A DNA stretch of 64,000 nt from Nipponacmea schrenckii. Lineage: Eukaryota; Mollusca; Gastropoda; Lottiidae. This document shows positions 13,801 through 25,931 of this stretch, one piece after another (positions within the stretch are counted from its first letter, which is position 1; every line of letters begins with the position of its first letter). Under the pieces are notes generated by a model. The model had not been told where the DNA came from. It saw only the letters and a program-made list of their open reading frames with translations, and did not search any database. The stretch spans positions 12,028,001-12,092,000 of the forward strand of contig CM060202.1 of the NCBI GenBank assembly GCA_030562195.1, written 5' to 3'. The translations under genes and the position numbers were made by a program.

Positions 13801-16800
13801 TTGAACAACATGTTGGCAAAAATGTTGTCACTGAAGACAGTCAAGTATAGTAAAGGCTTATTCCAAACTATCATACTAATTCAAGCTTCACTATCAATAC
13901 TCTAGTACCCTTGTGACAAGATCTTTAATTGAAACACTATGTGCACAACTCTTGCAAAATGGTAGCAAAAGTTATAACTTGACTTTTCCACAAGGCCAAA
14001 TCAATAAACTTCTCAAATTATGGATACATATACAACTCCCATATTTGACTTCTCTGTAATTTAAGAACTAAATCAACCACCTGTTACAATAATGCATTAT
14101 CAACAAAATTGATAAAAACATTGGATATCAAACACAACAAACTCAATTAATGAAAACTAAGTACCTTTAAGTCATATTTGAAACTTTTTCATTTAACAAA
14201 TAGATTACTGGACACAGTAAATGAAAGTCAACCACATTCTTGATCTCATTGCTCTACAAATTATAATTCTGAATTAAATTATACTTGTCTGATATCTATG
14301 GCCATTATCACAGCCACAAAGCATATAAAGAGATCTGTCTGGAAGTTGAGAAAAGCTTGGGAGCCATACTTCACATTTGATACGACATTAATAGGTTCAA
14401 TACCCAAGAGCCTTACATTTGATTTTTGAGATCCCAACTTTTAAAATATCCTTTATTGACTAACTGCTGTTTCTGGGAACTTCAATTGGAATTCTGGACA
14501 TTTTAAAAAAAAACCTTTTTTTGTAGTCTGATAAAAATACAGCACCAATAATTATGTTTAGTTTGATATATTGGTTCACTGGGCTATATTCTACATTATT
14601 GTTTGAAGAACTTAATATAGTACACAAACTATATCAAATTACATTTGAGCTTAACTTACTGATCAGTCAAGAGTTTATCCCCTTTTTAAAATAAAAAGCC
14701 CAGTCCCCTTTTTTTAAAAAATTTAGCCCAAAAAAAGAAAACAAAAATCAAAATACATTTAGATTTATATAAAATACCCTCCACTAAATACTTCACTAAT
14801 GAATTTTTTCACCTGTTTCCATCAAATTCACATTATACATTCACTTAGAGATTAATTTAGATAAATTATTCAAACAGCCTTAGCTAAGTTAGATAATGAT
14901 TATAATGACCAAGATTGATTTAAAGGGATAGAATGTTCTAAATACTTTTGAATTCACAGCTGATAGAAAAAAGTTGACCCAAAAGGTATCCACAGACAAA
15001 ATTTTTTTACAAAAACCAAAAGGGAATGAAAGGGAACTGAATTTTTTTAAATTTTTTATAAATTCGAAATTTACGATTTTACATAAACAACATAAGGTTT
15101 TTTTTTCAAATATTAAGAAAAAATTTTTTATTGAGGACAAGCATTTGGGACGGATAGGCGTTAGAACGAAAATAAAATTTTTTAAATCCACTTATATGTT
15201 TGGGGGAATAAAAGTTTATAAATATCAGTAGCCTTACCACCACAATGAAAAATTTCCCCCTAAAAAGGGGGATAAATCCCCCAAAATAAAAATATTAATC
15301 AAAAACCGTTTTGAGCCACCTCCCAAGGTTTTTAAAAAACGTGAAAAAAAGGGCCTGTAACCCACAACAAAGTTTGGGTTTTAAAAGCGGCATAACCCCA
15401 ACCATAAATTCCCCAATGATGGGTTTTAAAAAACCGTTATTTATAGAGACACATACCAATTTCAAACTGAATTTGGAAAAAACGTCGGCCTTTTGGCCCC
15501 CCAACTGAATTTTTACAAATTTCCGAAAGGGGGCATAACTCACCAACCGTAAAAGTCAGAAAGCTGATTTTCGAAAGGAACCAAGATTTTATGATGATAG
15601 AGACACATACCAAGTTTCGAAAAGATTGGACAAAAATTGTGGCCTGTATCGCGCCCACAAGCTGAATTTGACGAATTCTCACTAAGAAAGGGGGCATAAC
15701 TCACCAACCGTAAAAGTCAGAAAGCTGGTTTTCGAAAGGAACCGAGATTTTATGATGACAGAGACACATACCAAGTTTCATTGTAATCCGATGAAAACTG
15801 TGGTCTCTATTGTGGCCACAATCAATTGTGGACGGACGGACGGACGGACGGACAGGGTCAACCGCAATATACGTCCACATTATATGTGGGCGTAAAAAAA
15901 GAGTTTATAAACTGTATGCATGACATAAGGCATATATTTTTTGAACTTGGATGGAATAATATGATCTGAATTTTACAATATTTTATGAAAAAAAAGTTCA
16001 ATTAAATTATAATTCTACAAAAAATTACCTAGTTTAATTCAAACAATAAACATAAATTAGAGGCATTGTGCCTTTAATATCTTGGAATGATAATGATTTT
16101 TATATTAGATGTTTTATAAACACATTATCCTTATTTCAATCAGAAAGGGTTCAGGGAAAAAATAAGTAAAAGGGAAAATTTTTTAAAGACTTTGGTGTGA
16201 TCTTCTCAATATGAAATTTAAATTAAAGTTAAAACAGAAGAACAAATTTGCTTGTTTGCACATGTTTGAAAGTCATGTAAGGAAACAAATAGGTATTGGC
16301 AATATTTGAGTGATACAATCTGATCTTTTTTTTTCCTTTCCAAATTACAAAATCTGTGATTGCTTACATTCTAAAAACATTACATTTTGACATCACAACT
16401 CAAATGTTCATGTATGGTATTTGAAGCACTGACACAATAATATGTTAAGGTTTCTATAGAATAATAGAATGCCCAGAAATTTACATTCTGACCATATTAC
16501 ATGTGCTAAAATGGATATTTTATGCTAAATGTATTCTATCATACTGTTTGTTAACTTGCCATTCTTTTCTTAATATCAACAAAGTTCATGTTATTGTGGT
16601 TCTGCTAGGAATGGCATAGAAATCATGACCAGGAACCATTAACAGATACCTACCTCACCACTCTCCTGTAGATCAACATAACCATTGGTATCATCATCTA
16701 TTAATCTATGTAAGGCAATAATGGCTTCATATCCTACTTTATCTTTCTGACACTGATCATCTTTTTCTTCAGCTTCACAATCTAAATACAGACAAAATAT

Positions 16801-19800
16801 GTTACATATATATACTTCACAAATTCTTCAAAGAACTTGATTACCACTGTTTATAAGACATAAATATAGGCATAAATAAGGAAGCAAAAAATATAAGGCT
16901 ATACTATAAATTCATATATTTGTTAACTCAGGTTTCACATGCTAATACAGGTAGCATTATTAAGAGAAAATTAGATGTAATGAGCCTAACAAATACAATA
17001 TATTTAATAAATAGAAATAATATAACAGAACCTGAAACATTTTGTTACTTGAATATGAAACTTTGCAAATGTTCAGACAACTGACCTATTTCAGCCTGTG
17101 TCCCTACTGAATATTAGCTAATATAACATTACTTATTTTCATCTCTATATATCGAGACAAATTCTTAACGCTTGTTTCATTGCAAACTTGTTTCATAATG
17201 TAGACTTGAGAATAAGTTATTTATTTCAATGATTTCTCTAAATATGATGTTAAAAATGACCAGTCTGTTCAGGCATTAGCTAATTATAATAAAAGGAGAA
17301 AAAGATTATCATGGTAATGAATGTTCAATATATTCCTGTTTAATCAACTATAATCTCAATAACTATTATCTTGTGACATGATCCCTAAACTCTTACAGTC
17401 TTATCTAAAACTTGACCTGCTCTCACACTTGACCTTATCGACCTGTAATTTATAGTTAAAATGTATATTTTGCATGAAAAAATCAGGTGAATTATGTTCA
17501 TGTTTTTATGATAAATATCTAAATGACCTGAAGGTCTGGGAATATTCAAAAGTATTGTTCACCTTATCAATATAATATACTATTAAAATCAAACATAATA
17601 AACATTAAGTACTAAAAGGTCAAAAACAATTTGACAAAAGGTATTCATTTCTATTCAAAGTGATTAAAAGCATTCACAGTTTAAAATTTGCAATCATCAA
17701 AATGAATAGACATGACCTATAAAATATGCTTTATGGTTAGAAAAATATGACTTAATTTCCTGGTTCATGAAGAAATTTCATAACATGCTGTCTTTAATTG
17801 ATCTTGGTTGGATTCTGTCTGTGTGTTTTATGTCACTTCAGAGCTAATACAACTGATCTTGAAAACTGACATTAAAAATCTAGGCTGGAAATATTGTATT
17901 TTAAGAGGAGATTGAATCCTATCCTCCAGTGTCATGACGAATATGTTGTTTGCATATGAATTGTAACTATATCATTGATCAACATCATCTTTTTATTGTG
18001 ACAAGGAAAGTGTCAGAGGTCAAACAGATTACCATTGAGGAAAACTAAAATAAATTGAATTACAAAGTGGAAGGAAAGGAAGGATATAGTTTAATTGTAC
18101 TTCTGCATTTCTTATTCAATATATTTACAAGATTTTTTTTTCATAATATCTAGTCAGCATATGTATGATATTTTAGACAGAAAGAAAGAAACAACTATAT
18201 TTTACAAGGATAACAACTCAAAATCAACAAGTCCGCCGTGACAGGGATCCTTTCTACCTTCTTGGCATGGATTATCCGCACCCATTTTCAATGTATCTAA
18301 GCAAATGACGTCATGACATAAAAAAACAACACTCTCACGGCTATATTTAACAAATTGATATCATTTCATGAAATGGTGAAAAATTAATAGATTTACATGT
18401 TATTGCTAGTGAATTTATTAAATCATTGAAACCATTTATGTCATTTTTATGCCCCAAAATAAACAGAAAAGGTCTAAATAGTTTGCCATAACAATTATGA
18501 CATCTTCAGAATGTTAAGTTATCGTGAATTCAGTCTCATACCTTGACATGATTTAGAGTTTGTAATACCTTGACATTGTGAAGATGGTTACAACCTTGGG
18601 CAACATTTAACCTTTGTCAATTTCAACATGCATGTCTCAAGGACACAGAAATACAATCATGGACCAAGTGAAAAACAAATTAATCTGATATCATATATCA
18701 CTTTTTCTCATTATAGTCATGCGTTTTTGTAACATAACACTTTAATATTGACCATGAAGGGGACACTTTTATCATTAGCGCATGAAAAAAACTCATTTGA
18801 GATTTTAAATATTCATGAGCAATTTCAATTCAAACTGAGTACCTTTTTAACTTTGACCTTTCTTCAGTCAACATTTACCATCAAAATATATATATCTGCC
18901 TTATTTACATCATGGAATTTGTCTCAGAACAGTACTGTAAACAGAACAGATAAAATTTGGAAATGTAAGTAGAGTCTGTTCTGTTGACACCTGTACCTTT
19001 ACCTCTATTCCAGCAATTCTAAGCATATGAGGATATTGCCAAAGAAATTGTTTTTTTCAGGGTTACTAATCGTCTAAAATTATCTCTTTTGTGAAGAGTG
19101 AGCTTTAATATATACATTTTATCAACTGCGAACACTCATATACAGGATGTGTTATCGGTGAAATATTTTGTAATTTTATTGCTTCTTACATAATGTAAAC
19201 AGGACTGTACCAAGTTTCAGACTACCGGAACTAAATCTTCTTCTAGTTCTACATGTTTCTACTGGAATACCAGGAACTAAAGATAACCAGTAACATGATG
19301 CTGTTAGTCATCTTATTTGCAAACCATCATGTTATTAAATATATTTAGTTTTATTCATTAAAAAACAATATTAGTACAGACTAATCCATAGTGTTTGTTA
19401 ATTAGTATGCTAATAATCTAAATAAACGAGCTCACACCTTAATCTGAATCTCAAAATGATAAAATCTCATCCAATTCTATTTCAATACATATTCATATTT
19501 ATCCTAATGATCCAATTAAAATCACAATACATATTATCATCGTGTGAAGAAATAGACAATTTATTCTAACAAATTGACCCAAATTCATAGGAGTAAGTTG
19601 ACTTATGTATATTTCAGCTGACTTCCTACTTTTACCAATTGTATCTTAGTATACCAAGACTGAAATTCTTACTCAATTTTATTTTATTATTTCAATGCCT
19701 TGTAAATAGTCAATAAAAGGCTTTGAAAAGTCAAGGCTGAATAAGACATTAAATAATTTCTGAAAAATAATGAGTTTTGTATAAGAATCTATTTAGATAA

Positions 19801-22800
19801 AATTCTTATTTCTTATCTTTAATTTAAAAAATCTAGGCTCAAATAAATTCTAATGAGAAAATTGAAATTGAAGCTAACTATAAGCCAACTAGAATAATAA
19901 GAACAAAGCAAAGCTGTCAAATATAAAAAAAAGTGTCATTCTCCAGGGGCAAATAAAACATCTTATTTAGAAATTTATCTTTTCTCCAGAGAAATCATTC
20001 TGTTTTTTTTTTGTATTATATGGATTTAATTGTATAATCAATCAAGTAATGACACCTAATTCTCCAACTTACAAACTGACTGCACCAAATAGTAGTAAAT
20101 CTCTCTGAAATTTATGTTCAAACTAATAGTTGATAAAATTATACCTGATGCAGCTAAACTAGCAGTTTCACATTTAAACAGATTGCCATAAATAATTCTG
20201 TTTTTCTGACGCTATCAGTACCGGTATCTCAAATAGGTTTAAATGATTTTTATTCATATTAATAGAGTATTAAATGTTATAAATTTTTAGAAAACAAAAC
20301 CAAAGGTTATATGTATATTTCCTCTAACTATTAGTATCAATATTTATAACACAGTATGTAAATTAGTTCTAGACACATCACACTCTAAAACAAAATAAAA
20401 TCTAAACAAAAATCTAGTATTTACTGGCAAATTGTTTAAACAAGCATTTTATACTCAAAATAATAAATATATAAATAATAAAATTTGCTTGAATCAAGCA
20501 GTGTCCTCAATTTCATTTGGAATTTAAGACATCTTCATTACTTAAATAGCGATTTAACTTCTTATGATGCTCATCAAAATGTTTCATAATATATTGCATA
20601 CTAAGATCATAATATTCTTGACATCAGAAATCTTCTAATGGTGACAATTTAATCGCAAGTCCTCACATAGTTAATGACACTCATAATGTAACGGTCATGT
20701 AGATTTTAGTCTGTTGTGAGATCTCTAATAAATAAAAATATCTATCCAAAAAATTATATACAAATAAAATTATTTTTCTTGAAGATATTAGGCAATTTCA
20801 TGGTATCCGACTGATCAGCAAGTCAGACACCTGATTGGACACTGCTTGACCCTGAAGTCATAACAGAGAAAGCTTTACCTTTATAAGGATTCTGACCTTG
20901 AAAAGAAAACAGTAAAAAGAAATCAGAAACAATATAAGAAGAAAGCAAATTGAAAATCACACGAAAGTAAATGTGCTTTAAAAAATTAAGCCTTGCAAAG
21001 GATTGCTAAAGTTGCCACGCCAAATATAACAGTATTTCTTTTATACTATCAACTGTATAGTAAACATTAATACATGCAATCTGTATTTGTTATAGGGGTA
21101 GCCAATAATGGACATTTGCATTTATTAATAAGACTTTCTGCAGTGAATAAATCAGACATTAGTCTAATGTACTAGCTTAGTTTAAACTGTTTATATTAGA
21201 CTTTTGATGGTTCGCCAGCAATAGATTCTTTATCTGAAAATATTTCATAATATCCTCCTCAAATCACATGTATTTTTAATAACTTATTTGATGCCAGAAA
21301 CTTGGCTGACTGTGATAGTACAATACTTATGATTGATTTGTAATTAGCATCTAGTCACACCAATTAAAAACTAAATCACCTCCCTCATTTATTTAATATC
21401 AACATATTAACATGACATTAGCTGAAATTCATCATCCAGCCACATCATAGACATATCTACTGTACAATTAATTAACTGAGATGTAACAAAGTCACTTCCC
21501 CTTGCCAGACCAGAAACTTTGTACTAGAAAAATATTGTATTTTCAAGTGAAAAACTGCATATTAAAACCAGCAATTCCTAACTGACATATATGCCCTTTT
21601 CTAACCTGCCTTTATAGGCATGATAAAACCATGAAATAGTAGAATAATTAAATTAAATCAAATTCTATGAACAGAAATAGACAAACTGGTAACTCATTCC
21701 AAAAAGAAAATATTGTTACACAAATTATGTACAGGACAAAAGTTTAAATCAAAACAGATTGTATCAAAACAGGGTGACTTTGGAAAAATTGTACCTGGAA
21801 GCTTATTTCAAGTCTTGGTCTAAAAAATTGTTATAAACATTTTTCATATCATTTATCACTGATGACAATATCATAATATATTTGACAAGGAAAAAGGTTT
21901 TAATGTCCAGACAACTATTTAGCCTACATTGTTTTCACATCTACTTTAACATTCTTAATCAAATTGTAGACAAACCAAATGTAGGTTTTTATTCTTGAAA
22001 AGCAAATACGGAGAAGACAAAAATCTTTAAATTACTATCCATTTAAAGTTGGTTTCTCTCATTAATTAGAGCCAAATTAAGCTTATTAATTGATTTATTG
22101 GGGTTTCTAATGAATAATCCATGTATTCTCAAGTTCAAAAGACCTATGTGGACGTAGAAATGCTTGTGGAATCCATTTGACTCTGATCTGCTTTGAAACG
22201 CTAAATTTAGACTCCATGTTTGTTCACGTGACCAAATGACGTCATATGAATGAAGGTGTCTAAGAATTGATTTTGTAGTTTATTATTTAGTGAGTTAAAA
22301 CTTATTTAAATTAATTCATAATGTTTTTACAAAGTGATATTTAAACGTTTATTTGCCTTTTGCTAGAGATAATAAATGGAATACCGAAATGCCATTGTTG
22401 TGGAAAATATCAAAGAATGTGGGCAAGTACGCATGCGTCCATACTTAACAACCACAGCGTCCTGTAATGTACCGAATTAACAGACTGGATGATCTAAAAA
22501 AAGATCAACGACATTTGAGACTTGACGTACATACCTATGGTAGTACCCTACCGAGGGAAATTCTGTCATAAATAGCCTAATTACGAGTTAATTAAGGACT
22601 TGTGGGACCATCTGGTATTTTTCCCAGTCATTAGAACACCTCTACTTTCTATTGATATAAGTATTATGGGTGCAATTATGTTATATATATATGTATGTAT
22701 ATGAAAATAAGGGAAACCAACTTTAATAAATGACATTTTATGTTGATACACTTCTAAATGATTAAGTTTTATATTGGAATTCTTTCTCTCAAAAACCAGA

Positions 22801-25466
22801 CAAAAGCCCATAATAATAAACAAGAGTCTCAGTTTAACAACATCAAAGCTATTTGAGGTGGCCAATTAACTTGTTTTCATCACAGATTTTTTAAAATAAA
22901 GATACAAAGAGTAACAATAATGTTTACAGAGAGTTACTAAGTACTTAAATAGGTGATATAAATGTGAAACAGATACTGACTAACCATTACATAGAACAAA
23001 TATTTGATTTGCAAGAAATGGAGATCTAGTAATCAAATGATTCAAAAGTTTCCTTTAGGTAAAATACATTACTATTTTTTTTAAATATTAATTTAAGAAG
23101 AAAGCTTATTGAATGAAACAGAATATTTCTGAGCACCTTTCATCAACTACTTTTATGGTTTTGCACAGTCCACTATGTATTATGCATAACATTTTAGTTG
23201 TATGAAACAATAGAAAAATTATACAAGAGTCAAAAGATAGAATTTGGATAGCAGATATAAAGAATCTTTAATAAAGATTACATCTTGATGGAAACAAGAT
23301 ATTTTCAAGTTATATATAAATCTGTCTACACATTTTACCCCAAAATTTCAATGCAGTTGCCAACAAATTTATTTACAAGAAATGATTCAGACAAAGACCC
23401 AATCTTCACAATGTCAAGGTATTATATATACACTGTCCAATACCTTGACACCTTAAGGCACTATGTATAAAATTCAGTGATTTAAAAGCTTACGCAAGCA
23501 AGTACAACCAATCAGATCCCTCAACTAGTAGTTACATGTGCATCCCCAATAACTTCTTCAATCTTTCTTTCTTAAGGGTTCTGATAGGCTGTACTCATAA
23601 TCCTACAATCCATTCAAATCACTCCATTTAAAAACTATCAATGTAAAAGTATTGGATGGAGTTCATTATACCTCGACATTGTGAAGGTGGATAAAGCCAG
23701 ATTGTTGTTTTAAACTGTATTTTTTAGAAAATCTCTATATTATAGATAATATTACTGTTAGTGTTATCTGTAATTTTGTATACAAATATCTTAAAATGCA
23801 AATTCCTTCAATTGTTTTTAATACTTTCAGACAAGCAATGGCTTTTGGTTAATAAGCTCACTCTACCTTGCTTTCCAGCCCTTGGTCCCTAATTCTAAAT
23901 TTACAAGTATTTTCAAATACAGAGAACTGTTAAAAATCAATGTTTTTCTTCATCTTTTGCTTAGTGTGAGTTGACATCCTATACTAGGCAACATTACATC
24001 TTCAATGACAAGTAAGCAATCATCTATTTTTAGATTTGGTTACAATGGTAACACACATATTTGAGTGATCTGTAAAATGATAAATAACGAAAATATCAGT
24101 TTTCCAGCTTAAAATATTTATCATTATCCCATTTTTAATTACAGAAAAATATAAAACTGGCTACACCTAGGTCACAAAAACTGTGAAAGCAATGTCACTT
24201 TGCTTCAATTAAGAAATTAGCTCTCAAAGATGGAATAAAATGAAACAGAAGTTGGTCAAGTTTTTGCTAAAAAAACAAGGCTTGTTACACTCAATAATAT
24301 TTTTTTTTTTTTCATTTAAAATACTGATATTACAATTCTAGTTTGTGATCTTCAATCTTAGATTCTAAACATGGCTTGATTACAAATGACATACTAAACC
24401 AAGTTCCTTATTGATCCTTAATCAGTCAATTAGCGATATCTCCCTAATTAGGCTTATTAAATAAATTATCTGCTTCAATGGTGTTCATGGTTTAATTTTA
24501 TACATTAATCCAGATAGCCATTAAGCCTTACCGTTGCCACATTGTTACCCAATAAATCTATAATTTACATGTCTAATTTCCTACTTAGCTGAAGGCTATA
24601 ACCTTTGGTATTGAAGGCCAACACACATATAATTATTTTTTTATTTACGTAACAGCCCTACGCATTTGATATTTCATTAATAGAAGGGAAATACCCTCTA
24701 TATATGACTAAAAAAATATAACTTAGTTAAGTTTAAAAAATTCCTCCATCATCATTTTAAATGACAGCATCTTTATCTTACTATTTTATTAATTTCACAT
24801 TCAATTACAAATACAATACAAAATTCCATGTCAGCAAAATTTATTTGACCTTAGGTTTTTAATTTCACTGTCAGGTCAAGTGCATTGTCTTATATCTATC
24901 AATGGGTGTCTTACTCTAAAGATTAAATCAAATGGAATTATCAATGACTTCTTAACTAGGCCTAATAATAAAGTCAGTAAAGAACATACAAGACAAGTTG
25001 ATTTGGCTAGTTTTGAATATGCTATTGTCTTATTCATTAACAAGTAGATCTATGTCTTAACAGATTACACAAAAATCAATACATTTTCTTCAATTTAGCA
25101 AGGCATCCTTGAAAACTAAACTACCTCTAAAACTACATATGAAGTGAAAAATGTGTCAAATTAGGTCTAAATAGGGCCTAGTTTGGTCTCCCAATTCAAG
25201 TCAAGACTACAAGACATCTCAATTTCGAATAGGCATACTCATACTGCACTTGAGCTAATATTTATACTGCACTTGAGCTAATATTTTAAACTATACTTAC
25301 TTATGACAACAGGACCTTTTTCAGCTGCTCCTTCAGGTAGCTCACTTAATAATCCCAGAGCTCCAGACGAACAAAAAGCTCCAATTACATAAAATCCCAG
25401 GTATAAAATTACAGTCATAGAAAATGTCATTTGTGTGAAACGCGTTGACACAAATATCTTTCCCAT
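1827..25466 (-). CDS. STIM: STIM, stromal interaction molecule (ER calcium sensor), 14 core exons
   Basis: Single-pass ER protein that senses luminal calcium and opens Orai channels at the plasma membrane. Exons in coding order: 25301-25466, 16654-16781, 11201-11315, 10890-11001, 10185-10297, 9780-9954, 9126-9204, 8551-8784, 8200-8300, 7823-7965, 7482-7562, 6957-7013, 2775-2973, 1827-2160; all joins are phase-consistent and give 678 aa (human STIM1 is 685). Signal peptide at 1-35; cysteine pair C57/C66; EF-hand loop DDDTNGYVDLQE at 84-95; SAM domain about 137-210 with the sequon YNWT; membrane segment about 220-238; coiled coil; CAD/SOAR about 320-440 containing RMKKRN, TSLDDID and RVQRWSAIEQMCGFPI; Ser/Pro-rich tail; Lys-rich end KKKKKKGFFKMFKPKVKK for phosphoinositide binding. 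M1 was taken as start, but M13 or M17 would also precede a signal peptide. Coiled coil 1 is atypical (see finding). Family identity is certain; the STIM1/STIM2 split does not apply to invertebrates. Confidence 0.95.
5138..5212 (-). CDS. STIM: Candidate STIM cassette exon (75 nt, 25 aa)
   Basis: Lies between the exons at 6957-7013 and 2775-2973. It has a pyrimidine-rich acceptor ending TTTTAG and a GTAAGT donor, and it is open with phase 1 on both sides, so it can be included or skipped without a frameshift. It encodes VLRRQSTSNILCHSRQNSRK followed by LLRQS, a very basic Ser-rich insert in the cytosolic tail with three R-x-x-S/T style sites (RRQS, SRQNS, LRQS). The intact frame, exact phase and strong splice sites argue for a real alternative exon. 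There is no transcript evidence here. Confidence 0.65.
5325..6033 (+). repeat. Pair of direct repeats ending in an AACGCTAGTAG motif
   Basis: Copy 1 (5325-5413) and copy 2 (5931-6033) share GAAGAAATT, AACTGTGGG, CCAAAACCAGGAATG, GGAAGAGG and the end GGGGAAACGCTAGTAG. Copy 2 has a few extra bases (TTCAGGGGAAA). A further pair of short matches (TTGAAATATT...AGATCCTTA) lies at about 5280-5320 and 5450-5480. This looks like a diverged local duplication or two copies of a small unclassified element. Confidence 0.55.
11316..16653 (-). other. STIM intron between exons 2 and 3, holding a pearl-like element
   Basis: A 5.3-kb intron. The only clear structure is the repeat array at 15290-15890. Open frames at 11953-12397 and 14889-15231 have no recognisable domains and no conserved splice context. 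Confidence 0.6.
15290..15892 (+). mobile_element. Pearl-like (Helentron-associated) non-autonomous element
   Basis: At least two good tandem units (about 15529-15690 and 15691-15830) share GGGGGCATAACTCACCAACC, GTAAAAGTCAGAAAGCTG, TTTTCGAAAGGAACC and GAGACACATACCAAGTTTC. A degenerate unit precedes them at about 15350-15510. The array runs into a (GACG)n/(ACGG)n microsatellite at 15833-15855. It ends with a short hairpin, CCACAT-TAT-ATGTGG, at 15875-15889. Core units near 160 bp plus an ACGG tract are the known layout of molluscan pearl elements, regarded as Helitron/Helentron derivatives. The left end is not defined. Confidence 0.6.
18306..18313. promoter_or_regulatory. Full CRE palindrome TGACGTCA
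   Basis: A perfect 8-bp CREB/ATF palindrome in the context AAATGACGTCATGAC inside STIM intron 1, beside a locally CpG-richer patch at 18225-18345. The same AAATGACGTCAT core recurs at 22234-22245. Function is inferred from the motif only. Confidence 0.3.
22140..22520. promoter_or_regulatory. Candidate intronic enhancer or alternative promoter
   Basis: This patch keeps CpG dinucleotides in an otherwise CpG-poor intron. It contains an E-box CACGTG at 22225-22230, a full CRE TGACGTCA at 22237-22244 and, about 185 bp further on, a partly NRF1-like palindrome around GTACGCATGCGTCC near 22427-22440. Tight E-box/CRE pairing is common in promoters and enhancers. No downstream first exon in phase with STIM exon 2 was found, so an enhancer or a non-coding promoter is as likely as an alternative start. 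Confidence 0.35.
25241..25286 (+). repeat. 23-bp tandem duplication
   Basis: The unit ATACTGCACTTGAGCTAATA plus TTT occurs twice head to tail with no mismatch (25241-25263 and 25264-25286), 14 bp inside the intron from the STIM exon 1 donor. It is probably a simple replication slippage product. Confidence 0.85.
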
Positions 25467-25931
25467 TTTTTGGTGTCTTTTTCGTTGTTGTGTTACAAAT
25501 GTACAATACCCCTCTAATGACGGATTTCGAAAGGGTCACTTAGCTACTAAGACATGTTGGATTAGTAGAAACGTCTCAAATATCCGCCGGTTTTTATTAT
25601 TGTTGCTAACAACTTGTCATTACTTCATGGCTTCCCTCCAATGCCTTTTCCTTTAAAGAATCATTTCACTGTTACATTCACTCCCTCTAAATTTTTGACC
25701 ATATAATGTTTATTTGCTTTCCAAGATCAAAATTAGAAAATTGAAGAAAGAAATATAAAGAAAATTTTTTGATTATTTATAATTTTGGAAACGATAAAAT
25801 TTGAAAGACTTTATGGAATTTTTTCTTTCATTTTGATATTAATCAATACAGGGGGTGTAGTCATTTTTTCTAACAGCCAGTAAATACCATCTGGTGTTTA
25901 TTGATTGGACGAATCTAATCACGTGTACAAA
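25467..25931. promoter_or_regulatory. Bidirectional STIM/SRA1 promoter
   Basis: Only 465 bp separate the divergent STIM and SRA1 start codons. The region has an inverted CCAAT (GATTGG at about 25903-25908), a perfect E-box CACGTG at 25920-25925 only 6 bp before the SRA1 ATG, and a YY1-like AAAATGGCAGCC over the SRA1 start. There is no TATA box close to either start. This is typical of TATA-less housekeeping bidirectional promoters. The exact transcription starts cannot be seen. Confidence 0.6.

Larger units (their letters stand above)
16782..25300 (-). other. STIM intron 1 (8.5 kb)
   Basis: No coding exon is found in it. It is AT-rich and holds two isolated full CRE palindromes (18306-18313 and 22237-22244), a CpG-retaining patch at 22140-22520, an AT microsatellite near 22684-22700 and a 23-bp tandem duplication at 25241-25286. 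ATACCTTGACATTGTGAAG-type sequence occurs at about 18570 and, with small changes, at about 23670, suggesting old dispersed repeat copies. Confidence 0.55.

Noticed and set aside
14889..15231. Overlapping open frames of 85-100 codons on both strands
   Set aside because: Composition is driven by T/A runs at the edge of the pearl-like array, with no recognisable domain.
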